Source: Mycosarcoma maydis
Taxonomy: Eukaryota; Basidiomycota; Ustilaginomycetes; Ustilaginales
DNA length: 64,000 bases
NCBI RefSeq assembly: GCF_000328475.2
Contig: NC_026485.1
Location: forward strand, 186,001 to 250,000
Direction of reading: 5' to 3'
The translations under genes were made by a program, and so were the position numbers. The notes under the pieces are model-generated. The model saw nothing but the letters and a program-made list of their open reading frames with translations. It searched no databases and was not told the origin of the DNA. Every line of letters starts with the position of its first letter. Position 1 is the stretch's first letter. Shown here piece by piece: positions 1 to 14,030 of the stretch.

Positions 1-32
1 TAGTCCCTTGTCCAATTCACACTATCCAAATA

Positions 33-95
33 CATTCCAAACCATTCTCGACCACTACTCAGTCCCAACTCGCCTCTCTAAGGAAAGGGAGACTT
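33..95 (+). repeat. Degenerate dispersed repeat, copy 1
   Basis: About 60 bp aligns by eye with 3540-3601 on the same strand. Shared blocks are CATTCTCGAC and CGCCTCTCTA followed by GGAA and GGGAGA, and many of the differences are C/T. It could be the remnant of a mobile element or a segmental duplication. Confidence 0.5.
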
Positions 96-3000
96 CGATC
101 ATCTAGCGCCCGCTAAAGATTCACCAAGAATTTGAATAGTCCGCTCGTGCTCAGTCACAAGTCATGAGTCAAGAGGAGAGTACGATGGCTCCAATGTTGT
201 CTGGCTGTTTTGTCTGAGGTAGAGGTGGCGGGGTAAAGTCACGAGTCCACCGGGTTAAAGTAGATGAAGAGGGAGAGGGGAAGTTGTGGTCATGTGGTCG
301 GTGTCTGATCCATTCACGATTCTCTGGGAACCTCGCGCGAAGCACCGAAGGTAGGTCGCAACCGCCGGAGCGTACCTGGCTTCTTTAGAATCGTGAATCG
401 TGAATCACTTTGTAAATTGTGAGACGCTGTTTTTTGTTCAGACGGCAAACCTTGCGAACAAACTCGTGACTCCTCTAGCTGCCTTCTTCGAAGGGCAAGG
501 TTGCGGCAAAGAAGGAGGTACAGACGATCTTCTCGGACCGTGCAAGAATCGCACCTCATGCCTGTCAGTCTTGCCTGGGACTTTACACGTTCCTTTACGT
601 GTAAGCTAGTGCCTACGTGGCAGGTCTAGCTTTCTGTTTGTATCAGAACGGACACCTGACCACGTTGAAGATGCTTGTGGAGCTTGAGAGAGTCGCCAAC
701 TTGTAGCCTATGCAGCTTTGAGCTTGGATCCAATTGGTGAAGAGTTCCATGCTTGTTCCAAGGCCTGCATCACCCTTCTGTGAATAACCAGCCGGACGAC
801 AGCTTCCTCGCGATGGTCTGCCGACACTCTGATTCACAGATTGCATCATCGCCTGCGTTTTGAGCAAAAGAGTCGGCTCGTTCGTTTCCTAGGATACCAC
901 GATGCCGAGGGACTTAGACTACACCGCGACACGCATGTCAAAATTGTCAATCGTGAATCACGTATTGTTGTATGGCCAATATGTCTTGGTCGCTGCTAGG
1001 CCTGGTACTTTTTCTGGTAACAGCGGCGCGATTGCTGCAGAAGATCGTTTCACCTTCGTTGGCGGCGCCGTGTTGAAGTACTTTACGGATTACAAGCAAT
1101 CACATCCTTCAAAAAAAGAACAAAGTCGTCCTCGGAACCACCCCGGCAACCACCCCGGGTGGCTCCCAGGTGGCTTCTCGCAGCAACCACCCCTCGCAGG
1201 TGGCTCCTAGGGTGGCTCCGAGGATGACCATCCTCTCAATAGCTCGTCGGCCAGTCACGGAATCAGCGCGATAGACCGTAGAGCCAGATCCGACAGCTTT
1301 TGCAAACTCCCATGTCTGGGTGCCGGACCGAGCGAAGCATGAGTAAGCCGCAAGCCCGTCCTTGAGTGGACCGTCAGCATACACGCGTCTGGAGGTGCCT
1401 GACTAGAGCGCAGTATTACTATTGTGAAGCATAATGGAATTGTCCTTGTTCTGTTCGGTCGCCTTGCTAAGTACGGACAGGTGGGGTGGAGACTTGACAC
1501 TGCGACTAGTGATGCCAGATTGGCACTACTCTGGCCAGTGATTCATCCAGAGATCCAGGGACTCTGCCTTTCCGGTTGGAAGTGCTAGGTCGACTGGGAG
1601 GGGCATTGCTTCAAAGCTGAGAGTATCTGTGGAGGTAGAGCGGAAGCAGCCTGTCCTCAAGGAAGCTGATCTTTGCAGGGCGGGCAAAGGTTGCAAAAGG
1701 TGCCTGCGAAACTTGTGCCAGTACCACAGATGACGCATGCCTAAGCGACGATTCCAACGGTAGACAGCCTCTGCCATCGGTAATTGAAGACGCTGGCGCG
1801 ATTGCAACAAGTCGTGAGTCAGGACCCCTCCGAGTGCTTGGATGGCTGTAGCGCAGGTCTCGTTGATATGCATCACCCATGCAAGATTCTCGGTGAAGAT
1901 GACACCTAGTTCTTGACTTTATGAGCCCGGCTTAGCCGGAGGCCTACTAGCTCAATGTCGCCCAAGCTCACCGGCCTCCTGGTTGAGGAGAAGATCAGAC
2001 ACCCTGACTTCGCCGGATCAAAAGTCGATCCACAGGTAGCAGCCCACGATAGAGCCGGCTAGGAGGCTAGCTCGATATTGTGGCACATTTATTCGATTCG
2101 AGCGTCAACAAAAAGGGTTGTATCATCAAGCCATCACACACTCAATGTAGGGCGGCACGATGGAAGTTCTAGCATGTCTCGAATGCCACAACCGGACAAC
2201 CGTGGCTTGCTTGAAGCAGCAGAGATGGTGCCTACATATAGAAGACAGGCATCGTACGTTGGAGGCCTGAGCGACGTATGGGCTTGCATCAGGCCGGTCA
2301 ACGCGAAAGGCATCGGTATTCCGATCTCTGATGCTCCACGATGAGAGAGAGGATGGGCTGGGGGCGAGCCTTACCCCTGCATCTTTTGTTTAGTTTTCCA
2401 CAGGTGCACAAATTCAGATTCAAATAGTCCTGTTCTCACTCATGACTTTAGTACAGCTATACCATCACTGTCTCTACATACCGTTCTCAGTAAAGGAGCC
2501 ACGTCCTACTATTCAAGCTTGTGTCGGCGCGACCGATCGCTCGCACCAGCAGATCAACATTGTACAGGATGGCCAGAAATTCGGTGAAGCTTTCCGCCCT
2601 TTTGGCCAGTATCTTGAGCAGTCGTTAAGGAACGCCATCAGGTCTGGAAGCCTACTTGCTACTGGATTCTGAGATGCGTTCGCTGATTTCGGCGATGGGG
2701 AACGGCTTCCATTCGGGTGTGGCTCGTATCGGACGGGGCGGATCACCGGTGTTGGAGGGATGCAGCACTCAGTTGTTGGCGAAAGGAACGCAGTGGCAAA
2801 AACCGTTTCTTTCTAGGCCTCTCTATGAGCCACTGATCCATTGCCGCGGTGCAGAGTAGCGATCTTACGAGCGGCTGTTTTGTTACTGCCGAGGCGGGCT
2901 AGCTTCCACAGAGATTAGGACCCGTGATTATGGCAAATTCGGTGCGGAAATGTGACCTTTTCGCAGTTCTGAGCGCTTTTTCATACGTTCTTTATTTCTC

Positions 3001-3539
3001 CTTCCAAACGTCTAAGGAGTACCGGCTGGCTTGGAACGAACGCCCAGCTCAACTTGCATCGGCTCTGAGCGCACACAGATCGTCGTTGAACCATGGCTTA
3101 GTGACATGTCCCTGGTTGCAGGGCCTCGCCATCTTCTCGAAACTTGTCGAATTGTCGCTGTCGGTTATTGTGTGAATATGTCTAGATGCTCGTTGGTCGT
3201 TAGGTCTGGCAGATTCGCTGAGCGTTCGAGCCATGCCAGTTTTTCAGCTTCAGAAATTGTCTCCTCGTCCTTGATACTCAAGACTTTTGAGGGAGAAGGG
3301 GGAAGAGGGGCATGGGAACACGCCATCAGCCGGATACTCGTGCAAAGCGATAAAACCTGGAAGAGAAGAGACTCGCGCATTGAATGAGTCGTGGCCCCGG
3401 CTAGTTGTGAACCAGCTGTATGAGGAGCTGATATGTAGGGAGAAGCTCATGTAGTAGACTCCAGTTCGCTCATGTACATAGATACAATGGGGAACACCCG
3501 CAATTTGTATCTAGCGTTTCGTCCAAACAATCCAATCTT

Positions 3540-3601
3540 GAATCCAATCCCATTCTCGACTATCACGCAGTTCCAACCCGCCTCTCTAGGAATGGGAGAA
3601 T
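3540..3601 (+). repeat. Degenerate dispersed repeat, copy 2
   Basis: Partner of the copy at 33-95, in the same orientation. It shares CATTCTCGAC, CCAAC, CGCCTCTCTA and GGGAGA in the same order. Similarity fades on both sides, so the limits are approximate. Confidence 0.5.
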
Positions 3602-4680
3602 TCTTTGCCCATAGAGCACTCATTAAAATTCTTGCTTGCTCACACCAACCAAGGGAAAACATATGGCGAAAGGTATGTCAAAAGGCCGGCTCGTGAGGCT
3701 GGTCGACGTTGAAGATTGAGAGGAGGGAAGATATGCTGGGACCACTGACAGCGATGTGGCGACGTAAATATTTCAAGTTTGGCAAAGGCGAAGCTAAATG
3801 AGTCCAGGGTCAAATTCACAGAATGGGAGATCGCAATGTTCGTCCTTCAGTCTCAGTACACTTTGCCTCGAGGAAGCTTGCAGCATTCGATGCAATAGTG
3901 AGTTGAATTCAGGATCATGGATGAACTCAGTCTCGATAGTCTCGAGCAGCACGTTGTATGGCTTGTGCAATTCACTTTTACCTTTCTAAAACTTAGCCGC
4001 GTGCAAGGAAAATCCTGGACGCTGAGAGCCGAGAACTTGAATCTTTTGCCATAAGCTTCATAAGTGTGGTGCTGAAAAAGTATCACGTTCTGCGTGCCTG
4101 CAAATGTACGATTGGACGTATAGGAAGAAGCTAACGCTGAAATCGCCTGGGAGTGCCTTGTACCTGAAAGAAGACGAGCAGTGTCTAGAGACGGATTTGC
4201 CCTTTAACAATCAGATTAGGCGTTCTTCATGCCGGGTATAAGAGAAGATAGAGCGGGTGAAGGCATGTCGTCGAGAGTGCCGGCCTGCTATACTAAATAC
4301 ACATAGAGAAAGATGTGTCTATGTGCTGTACATGCGCAAATGAAGAAACTTATCAAAATGCCATGGTCTGATAGAAGAGACAGTATTGCTGCGTATTCCG
4401 CTGCGGCAAAGTTGTAGGTTGCTGTTGTCCATCCGCGGGATCCATGGTTACCGGTGCAGGACTAGCACCAACTTTCATTTCATTGTTGATCGATTCAACA
4501 GGCAGATGTTGCCTAAAATAATGTGGAGCATGAATCGATCATCGACCCTATTCCTTCCCCCATTAGGTATACGCAGCAACATGAGAAAGAGCGAGGCACG
4601 AGGATGAGGCTTGAGTACGGGGGCAAATCCTATCATGGTAGATTTATTTTTCACATTCGATATATTTGCCTTGTCTGATC

Positions 4681-4780
4681 GTATTCACGATTCAGCCGCA
4701 GAGAAGTCACGAGTCACGAGCCTTGAGTGATGTACAGTCGTGAGTCGTGAGTTGTGAGTGATTCGTGATTCACGATTTGT
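4681..4780. repeat. Cluster of CACGA-core elements upstream of the XPF gene
   Basis: This stretch contains repeated GTCACGAGTC, TCGTGAGTCGTGAG and ATTCGTGATTCACGATT units. It is one of the densest clusters of the short intergenic element family found across the window. It lies about 230 bp before the XPF start codon. A regulatory or structural role is possible but not shown. Confidence 0.6.
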
Positions 4781-5010
4781 GCTGCGAAGATCCATCCATG
4801 ATAGACACGCGTGACGAGATACGGTACCAAAATTCAAAAACCGTCTGTGAGACTAACGACTAGACCCTTGACCTCCACATCAAGCTGAGCTCACAAAACG
4901 CTGAGTTTGCATTCGCTGAACTCAAAGCAACCACCTTCGACACAAACAATACACAAGTTCCTCCTTGTAGACCGTCCACATCACTGGGCGAGAAGACTCA
5001 ACGCCCGAAG

Positions 5011-8000
5011 ATGTTGCCGCACAGTGGCATCCTGCAGAGAGCTGGCTTACTGCCTTTTCATTGTCAGATTGTCAATTCGATCGTTCCCAGACACGATGAC
5101 AGCCCAGACGAGGGCGATGCTCTCGTCATCGTTGCACGAGGCCTCGGACTTCGCAGGATCGTCAGTACGATCTTGCGCATCTATGACTCACCGAATAGTC
5201 TCGTGATCCTGGTGAACGCTACGTCAGAGGAAGAGAGTGGAATCGGGGAAGAGCTCACAACGCTTGGTGTTCGAAAACCGGGACTTCGAGCCATCCATCA
5301 CGAGATGCCAGCTAAGCAGAGGTCGGAGATGTATCTTTCTGGAGGTCTCATGAGCATCACATCACGAATTCTTGTAGTAGATATGCTCAACAAAAGAATT
5401 CCGACAGGACTCATCACTGGACTTGTTGTTCTCCACGCCGAAAAAGTCACTCCAACGTCGGTCGAAGCTTTCATTGCAAGGATCTATCGTCAAGAGAACA
5501 AGGAGGGCTTCCTCAAGGCTTTCTCGGATTATCCAGAGCATTTCACTATGGGAATAAGCCCTTTACAGACGGTGCTAAGCCAGCTTCGCATCAGAAGGGT
5601 GGAACTTTGGCCGCGATTTCACCAACAGACGAGTAAAGACCTAGGTCAACGTAAGGCAGATGTGATCGAGCTTCATCAGCCATTGAGTCGATCGATGCGT
5701 AACATTCAAACGGCGATCATAGAATGTCTTGAAGCGTCCTTATCGGAGCTCAAACGAGGAAACGCGAATGTGAGCCACTTCGTCCCGTACAGACAGGAGC
5801 AGTCGAACGATGCCCGAATGCTGACAATCCTTTCGAGACGATCCCTGTTGCGCAACAGGTCGAGACAGATGACTTTTCTATCGAGCATGCCATTTTCCGG
5901 GCTTTCGACGTTGTCGTCCGAAGGCAGCTGGATCCTATCTGGCATCAAGTCAGCGCTAAGACAAAGCAGCTTGTCGGGGATCTGACGACGCTTCGTAATC
6001 TGCTCAAGTGGGTTCTTCCGTACGACATTTCTGCTGCAAGCACAAGGTCCTGACCTTTATTGCCACTGATCCTCCCTTCGACAGCTATCTACTGACGTAC
6101 GACTCTGTGACGTTCAACTCTTATCTCGAAACGATCCTGGCGTCCAGCACAACAACTTCCAAGGGCACCACCCGTCAGAACCAATCTTCATGGCTCTTTA
6201 TGGACGCGGCAAACATCATCTTCCACGAGGCGAAACGACGAGTTTACATTTGGGATGAATCTCGTCCTCAGCAACCGCGAATCGAAGACTCAGAATATCC
6301 AGATGATGAGGAGGCGCTTCGGGAAGCAGAGGGAAGCCGAGAACCCTTCAAACCAGCCCATCACGGGCCAATTCCACCAGAAGTCGAGTCTGTGCTGGAG
6401 GAGAACCCAAAATGGCAACTGCTGCAAGAGGTGCTAGACGAAGTAGAGCAAGAGATTCACTTCAACGTTGCTGCATCCGGTAAGTCTGTGCACTTGTCGG
6501 CGTCTAAGAATCTTTGCTAATTCATACATTTTGGCCATGCCCTAGATTCGGGGGCAGGGAATACTATTCTGATCATGTGCGGCTCCGAGAGAACCAGCAC
6601 GCAACTGCGACAGATCATTTCCTCGATGGACGAATGTCCGCCTGGAGCACCAGGGAAAAAGCTGATGCAAAAACTTTTGCGGTCATACTTCCTATGGAAG
6701 GGTGGTCTGGGCAAGTTGAACGCTGAACGAAAGGACGGACAAGGAAGTGGCGAATCTCGAGCTCTCCAGAATGCAGTTGACGGATCTTTGCCGAAAGCTG
6801 GTCCTATCAACGAGGCCTTGAAGCGAAAAGCGGCCTATGAAAGGGGGCAACAAACCTCTGCCATGAAAAGGCGGCGTCAGCGCGGTGGATCTTCTGCGCA
6901 AAGTGCAAGTGGAAGGTTCAACAGTGCGACGAATGCGGCAGGGCAGGCCAGCTTCCAGGCCGAGGCAGCACAAGTTTCCAAATTGTGAGTGCAGACTTAG
7001 TACCATCGTTCATCCTCGATGTACGATTCCTATAGTGCTAACTCTTATTTTGAACGATTACGATTGCAGTATTGCATCTGCGGCAAACGGCAACGAGGAC
7101 GGATCTCACACGCTTGAAGCTCCGCTTGATGCCGAGCAGATCTCCGACGAAATCGACGAGGTTGAATTTGATGCATTCTTCGGAATGCTCAGCATGGAAA
7201 ATCTGGTGGTAGTACGTTCGTATCGCGGCGACCAAGACGACAAGGTCCTCCAGGAGCTTCGACCTCGTTTTGTGATCATGTATGATCCTGATCCGGCCTT
7301 CGTGCGGAGGGTTGAAGTGTACCGAAGCACGAACCAAGGCGTCGGCGTACGAGTGTACTTCATGATCTACTCCGATTCTGTCGAGGAGCAGAGATACCTC
7401 AGCGCACTTCGGAGGGAGAAGGAGTCTTTCGAGAGGCTCATTCGAGAGAAGTCGATGATGGCTTTGCCACTCTCCGCGGATGGCCGACCGATTGCTGAAG
7501 ACGCCGACCAACGATTCCTTCGAACCATCAGCAGCCGTGTGGCAGGGGGACAAAGGTCAGCGACTGCCGAGCCCCCTCGCATCATTGTTGATATGCGAGA
7601 GTTCAGGTCTAGCTTGCCATCCATGCTGCACGCTGCTGACATTCAGGTCGTGCCCTGCACTCTACAAGTTGGTGATTACGTCTTAACACCGACTATGTGT
7701 GTCGAGCGCAAAAGTCTTACAGACTTGGTGCAGAGTTTCAACTCGGGTCGACTATACGCGCAGTGCGAACTTATGTGTGTTCACTACCAGCATCCGATCT
7801 TACTGATCGAGTTCGATCAAGATAAATCATTCTCGCTGAAGTCGACCAATGATGGGAAAGCTACCGGGCGAAACAGTGGCACGGAGCTTGACGTCCAGGC
7901 CAAGCTTGTTTTGCTGACCTTGGCATTTCCGAGACTGCGCATCATCTGGTCAAGTTCCCCCTTCGCCACTTCCGACATCTTTGCTGATCTGAAGCAAAAC

Positions 8001-8309
8001 TTTGACGAGCCGGATGCTGCCAAGGTAGCACTGGTGGGTCTGGACGACATTCTGGAAGCAGAGGGCGGCATTACCAGTGAGACAACGAAACGCGCCGATT
8101 GGCAGTCGTCGAGCGAGCACTCCTTCAATCTTGGCCCGCAAGACCTTCTTCGAGCTCTACCCGGTGTTACCACTAAAAACTTCCGATACATCATGAGTCA
8201 GGTACGGGACATTTCAGATCTCTGCAATATGACGCAGGAGGAGCTCGGTGAGCTCATTGGCGTCGAACCAGCTCGGCAGCTAACACGGTTCATCGAAAGA
8301 GGGCTATAA
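5011..8309 (+). CDS. XPF/Rad1-family structure-specific DNA repair endonuclease, large subunit
   Basis: Spliced gene, exons 5011-5769, 5859-6007, 6085-6479, 6546-6984 and 7070-8309, giving 993 residues. The introns (89, 77, 66 and 85 nt) begin GTGAGC, GTGGGT, GTAAGT and GTGAGT, and CTGAC or CTAAY branch-like sites are visible. The N-terminal third matches the degenerate SF2 helicase-like part of XPF (ILVVDMLNKRIP, KTKQLVGDL). The C-terminal half has the ERCC4 nuclease signature GDYVLTPTMCVERKS with the catalytic ERK, followed by an HhH2 tail (ALPGVTTKNFRYIMSQV). By family it pairs with ERCC1/Rad10 and incises 5' of bubbles and flaps in nucleotide-excision, crosslink and single-strand-annealing repair in the nucleus. 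The start at 5011 fits because residues just after it align with the family N-terminus. The gene is tail-to-tail with ATP synthase beta. Confidence 0.93.
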
Positions 8310-8759
8310 CTAACTAATGTCAATCACACGAAGTTGGTCTTGATTTGAACACGATGATGAAATCACATCGACATCCCGCAGAATCGGTCTGAGGAGAATT
8401 CTGCCGCGTCTCAGGTTCGTGTTCATACTGCAGTTCAGTCACAAGCCCTTGAACTTGAGCTTGCACTCGAATCATGAATGGCTTGTTCGCGGTCCCCTTC
8501 CGGTAATTTCCGTAGTTAAGTTAACTCATGCCTGCTTCAAGTGGTGGATCGCAATCGTGACCATCCTTGAATCACAGACATATAGGGCGTGACACTCTCA
8601 GCGACACCGCAACGGGCACCAACATCCTAGACACTTGTAGCATTGATTTGTATTGATGAGTGGAAGGTTTTAACAAGACACCGGACCCTCCAGAGGAGAT
8701 AGTAATTTTCGGGTCAAGATTCAAGGTGGGGCGAGGGAGGAGCTTGAATGAACCAACAC
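8310..8759. other. Intergenic region between two convergent genes
   Basis: About 450 bp separate the 3' ends of the XPF and ATP synthase beta genes. It must carry both 3' UTRs and polyadenylation signals. I see no reading frame, RNA gene or strong repeat. Confidence 0.6.
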
Positions 8760-10761
<2,002 letters not shown>

Positions 10762-12205
10762 GATGGTGACGAAAGGGTTGAGTAGGGTGACGGGGATGAC
10801 GACGGAAAGGTGTGAAGGCAAGAAAGAGAAAGGATGAGAGCAGGAAGCACACACAAGGCAGGCAGACAGGCAGGCGGCAGGCAGATGGACACATAGAATT
10901 CCACAGTTGCGATCGCACTGTCCTCTTCTCTTTTGCTCTCTCTCTGTCGACTCCGTTGAGCCGCGAGAAGAAAGAGAGCCACTAAGCTGGACTGAAGTTG
11001 CAAACGCACGAAGCCTCTTTTTGGCTGGGACAACCAGGCAATGAGACAGTTGAACTGCCTTCTCACACCACAAAAGTTGATCGCACTTTGACCAGCCTGC
11101 CACCGATCAGTTCCAGCGAATAGGAAGATCACTCCTCTGTTAATCAATCAGCTCGCAAACTAGCCATTCTTAAATTCCCGCTGGGAAGAAACACTAATCG
11201 ACGCGGTCAGCAAATACAACTTTTTGAAAACCTTTTCCACCTTAGGGTTAGGCTATTAATAAATTCGAGGAAGAAGTTACAAATACACTACAAACGAAAT
11301 CACTGCTTGGATCTTTGTATTCAAGAGGATCTATGCACGTTCCGTTGGCACCTCTGCTACGCTGCCTCCGAACAAGAAGAATTTCTTCTGACTGAACACT
11401 CGTATCCGATCGAAGGAGGCTCACAAAATTGAGGTCAGCAACTCGTGCCTATTAGCTCCGTTACCCGTGAGATCGCGGATCCGGGATCAAGCGTGGGTGG
11501 TTGCACAATCTAAAATCATGAATCTATTTGCACCAGTTATTTGCTACTGCTTCTCATTGCCAGACCATCTGCTGGATCTCTCCTCTGCACTCTGCAAGGT
11601 GCAACATGGAAGCGGTCTGCGTACAGAGCCTCTCATCGATTTCAAATCTGATCGAGAACAAGTGAGATACCCTGTGCGAAAGGGATCCAGATTGCTCATA
11701 GACCGGGCCAGGTTGAAGAAAAGGATCGACAAGGCTCGAGGTGGCTGTCTCTAACCGTTTCCTTCCGGTGACGGTTGAGAAAGCCAGGGTGATACGTGCG
11801 AGACAACAGCAATAGAGGCCATGTTTTCGGGACAAGGGGCTTGACTTAACATTCTGTTGCCCCACGCAATCACGAATTACGAATCACGAATCACGAATCA
11901 CGAATCACAAATCGTGAATGGTTTGCTCTGCAGGCGCAGGATTACGACATTCACGATTTGCGTTGGGGTGAGAAGATTCACAAAATCGAGCCGCCCAAAT
12001 GAATGCCCATCTTTCCGCAAGTCAGTCGGTTTTGCACGGATGCGATGACGGATGAGATGCTAAGGGCTTCTGGACACGGTCCAGGTTTTAGCGTGACCAC
12101 TCTCCTTGAACCTCTAAACTCCACTTACTCCACCGTCACCATTATTGCACCCCATCAATCAATCACCTTTCCTCACTCGATCGCCACAGCCATATCTTAT
12201 CAAAA
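10762..12205. promoter_or_regulatory. Divergent upstream region of ATP2 and the mitochondrial membrane protein gene
   Basis: 1.4 kb between two divergently transcribed genes for mitochondrial proteins, so it should hold both promoters. It contains a telomere-like TTAGGGTTAGG at 11242-11252 and a tandem CACGAATC cluster at 11868-11917. A purine-rich GGCAGGCAGACAGGCAGGC stretch near 10857-10880 falls in the probable ATP2 5' UTR. No convincing reading frame was found. Confidence 0.5.
11868..11917. repeat. Tandem CACGAATC cluster
   Basis: About five consecutive 8-bp units of the form TCACGAAT are followed by an inverted ATCGTGAAT, so the end can fold into a short dyad. It belongs to the CACGA-core intergenic family. 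Confidence 0.75.
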
Positions 12206-12802
12206 ATGATTGCTAGGTCTATCTCCCGGTCCGCTAGGCCACTGGCTCGCTCTGTTGCCGGCCCTTCGATTGGACGTCTCTCTGTCCGAAGATACGCTAC
12301 CAACCCGCCTGGGCCCGTGGCTTCCAAGTCGGATGCACCCTGGGCCATCGCCTCGGTCATCACCTTCGGTGGCCTCTTTGTCTACTTCACCGCCCCTGGC
12401 GCAAAGAAGGATGACCACGCTCACAGTGCGAAACACGACGACGCCGAGCACGACGACGACGTTGACGAGCCCGAAGCCCCCAAGGAGCCAGTCGAGTTGC
12501 CTGACGGTAGCATCGAGCATCCCGAAGGTTTCGTAGAGGTCAAGCGACCTGAATTGCGTCACGATGCTCCCGAAGGCGACAAGCACCTCGACTCGAAGAA
12601 GCTTTCCGACGAGCACGCTCACGAAAAGCAGTCCAAAGCCAAGCGCGAGACTTCGCTCCCATCTGACGACACCACCTTCAAGCACGGCGTCGCTGCTGCC
12701 AAGGATGGAGACCCTGTGTCGGATCCCAAGAAGGTCGTTGCTGCCGCTCAAACCGCCAAGCAGGACAAGGCTCAGGCCAAGTCTGAGTCTGCTGACGAAT
12801 AA
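12206..12802 (+). CDS. Mitochondrial single-pass membrane protein of unknown function
   Basis: Unspliced frame of 198 residues starting at an ATG in the context CAAAAATG. The first 30 residues are rich in Arg and Ser with no acids (MIARSISRSARPLARSV, then RRYATNPP), which looks like a cleavable matrix-targeting sequence. A single hydrophobic segment follows at about residues 44-64 (APWAIASVITFGGLFVYFTA). The remainder is highly charged, His/Asp/Glu/Lys-rich and probably disordered. I do not recognise the family. Topology suggests an inner-membrane protein with a hydrophilic tail. It is divergent from ATP2 across 1.4 kb. The codon bias resembles that of its neighbours, which supports a real, fairly well expressed gene. 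Confidence 0.75.
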   Translation: MIARSISRSARPLARSVAGPSIGRLSVRRYATNPPGPVASKSDAPWAIASVITFGGLFVYFTAPGAKKDDHAHSAKHDDAEHDDDVDEPEAPKEPVELPDGSIEHPEGFVEVKRPELRHDAPEGDKHLDSKKLSDEHAHEKQSKAKRETSLPSDDTTFKHGVAAAKDGDPVSDPKKVVAAAQTAKQDKAQAKSESADE

Positions 12803-13009
12803 TGCATCTCGCTGAAGCTCGTCGGCTTCCCAGTCTGTCGATCATAGCGATGCACGCTTTCACAACCCCGGAGCGCTCAAACAACGTCCTTTGGACCTCA
12901 TCGTAAAACGAATATATCAGCCATTGCCCAATCACAGCATTCAATCATGAAACATTTCAGTCAAATTATCCAAGCAAGGCTAGCAACTCGGATGCACCTG
13001 CATCTTGTC

Positions 13010-14030
13010 TTAACATGAGTTCAGATTGGCGGAGTGGGCTGCAAGGTAGCGTTTCAGCTCATGTCGATCCAGCAGCTTGGCCAGATCGGTCTGCAAAGAA
13101 TGGTGATGGTAGCGCCAAAGAAGATGCGAAGCAGCGATCATGACTTCGGCCTCGGAGGCGTCGAAGAGCAGCCACCATGGGGCAGGTTGATGGGGCAGTC
13201 GCACCAGAGGCTCACACATCTCGGTTGCAAGTGCAATAGCGGCACACGCAACGATGTGCGGGCCTACGATGCACAGCACGGGCGTCTGAAGGCTGCAAGG
13301 CGAAATTCGGACGGATGATGAGAAAAAGGTAGCAACGTGAGTGAATTTTGGCCTTCTATTTGCACGAGACTTTGAAAGGCATGAGCACTTACGCATCGTT
13401 AAGAAATGACCATGCACACTGTGCCAGCGACACAGTCTCCTCTTGCTGATTCCCAACTGGCTCCATCGGGGCGACGTGTGGATGCCACCCGTGGTGTCGT
13501 CGAACTCTTGTCTTGAGCTTTGGATCGGTGAGGCTAAGGACCTGCAAGTAGTTGACCAAAAGGGCGTAAGGTAGCGTAACGTGCACTTGAAAGCCGAGCC
13601 GCTTGAGAATCTGCATCTCGGATACGACGGCCGCATCGCGCAGAGCCATCAGAGCGGAAGAATCGCGGGAAGGAGGCTCGTATTCGGAATGTCGACGGCT
13701 CTTATTGAGGTGAAAGTTGACGTAGTGGAAGGCGCCGATCAAATGACGGAGACTGCACGGCGTCTCCTCAAGCTTGGTGGACAGTAGTAGACATCCAATT
13801 GCAATTTCGTCGGCGGAAAAGTCGCACATTGAAGAGCTGTACCAAAAACGCTGATAGAAGACCTGTGCGGCAGCGAGGGTGCGCTGAGGTAACTGCAACA
13901 GGATGCCCGCCTGTTGGATTATCTGGCAACCTAGCGCGCGCAGCTCCATCTCAAGGTCGAATGAGAGGCCTTCAGACATAGATGGAGTGAGCGCGAGCTG
14001 CTCGCAGGTAGCCAGCGGATTGAGCATCAT
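13010..14030 (-). CDS. Cyclin L-type cyclin
   Basis: Minus-strand gene with exons 14030-13393 and 13292-13010 and a 100-nt GTAAGTG...TTGCAG intron, joined as GC|C (Ala), giving 306 residues. The first cyclin box reads ELRALGCQIIQQAGILLQLPQ, then AAAQVFYQRFWYSSSM and AIGCLLLSTKLEETP, the characteristic cyclin L pattern. The second box (CAWSFLNDALQTPVLCIVG, then IVACAAIALATEM) spans the splice site, which validates it. By family it partners a CDK10/11-type kinase in transcription and splicing control in the nucleus. The start is uncertain: the frame stays open up to 14093 without a clear ATG. The first in-frame ATG (14030) is used, but a further 5' exon is possible. No RS-rich tail is present. 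Confidence 0.85.

Larger units (their letters stand above)
1..5010. other. Gene-poor left region with decayed repeats
   Basis: No convincing gene is visible in these 5 kb. Open frames are short, overlap on both strands and show no recognisable motif. Stretches such as 2513-2690 read weakly like decayed coding sequence on either strand, but I could not assign a family. A degenerate repeat pair (about 33-95 and 3540-3601) and several CACGA-core elements (near 315, 387, 947 and 4681-4780) lie here. An imperfect GGTGGCTCC-type repetition occurs around 1150-1220. Old transposon remnants are an inference only; nothing intact is present. Confidence 0.5.

Noticed and set aside
1526..1880. Possible gene on the minus strand (116 codons) in the left region
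   Set aside because: No recognisable motif, overlapping frames of similar length, and no splice context; cannot be supported.
11242..11252. Chromosome fusion point or true telomere at the TTAGGGTTAGG site
   Set aside because: Only two units, with ordinary unique sequence on both sides; too short for a telomere remnant.
11868..11917. CRISPR-like array from regularly repeated CACGAATC units
   Set aside because: Units are contiguous 8-mers without spacers, in a eukaryotic genome with no Cas genes.
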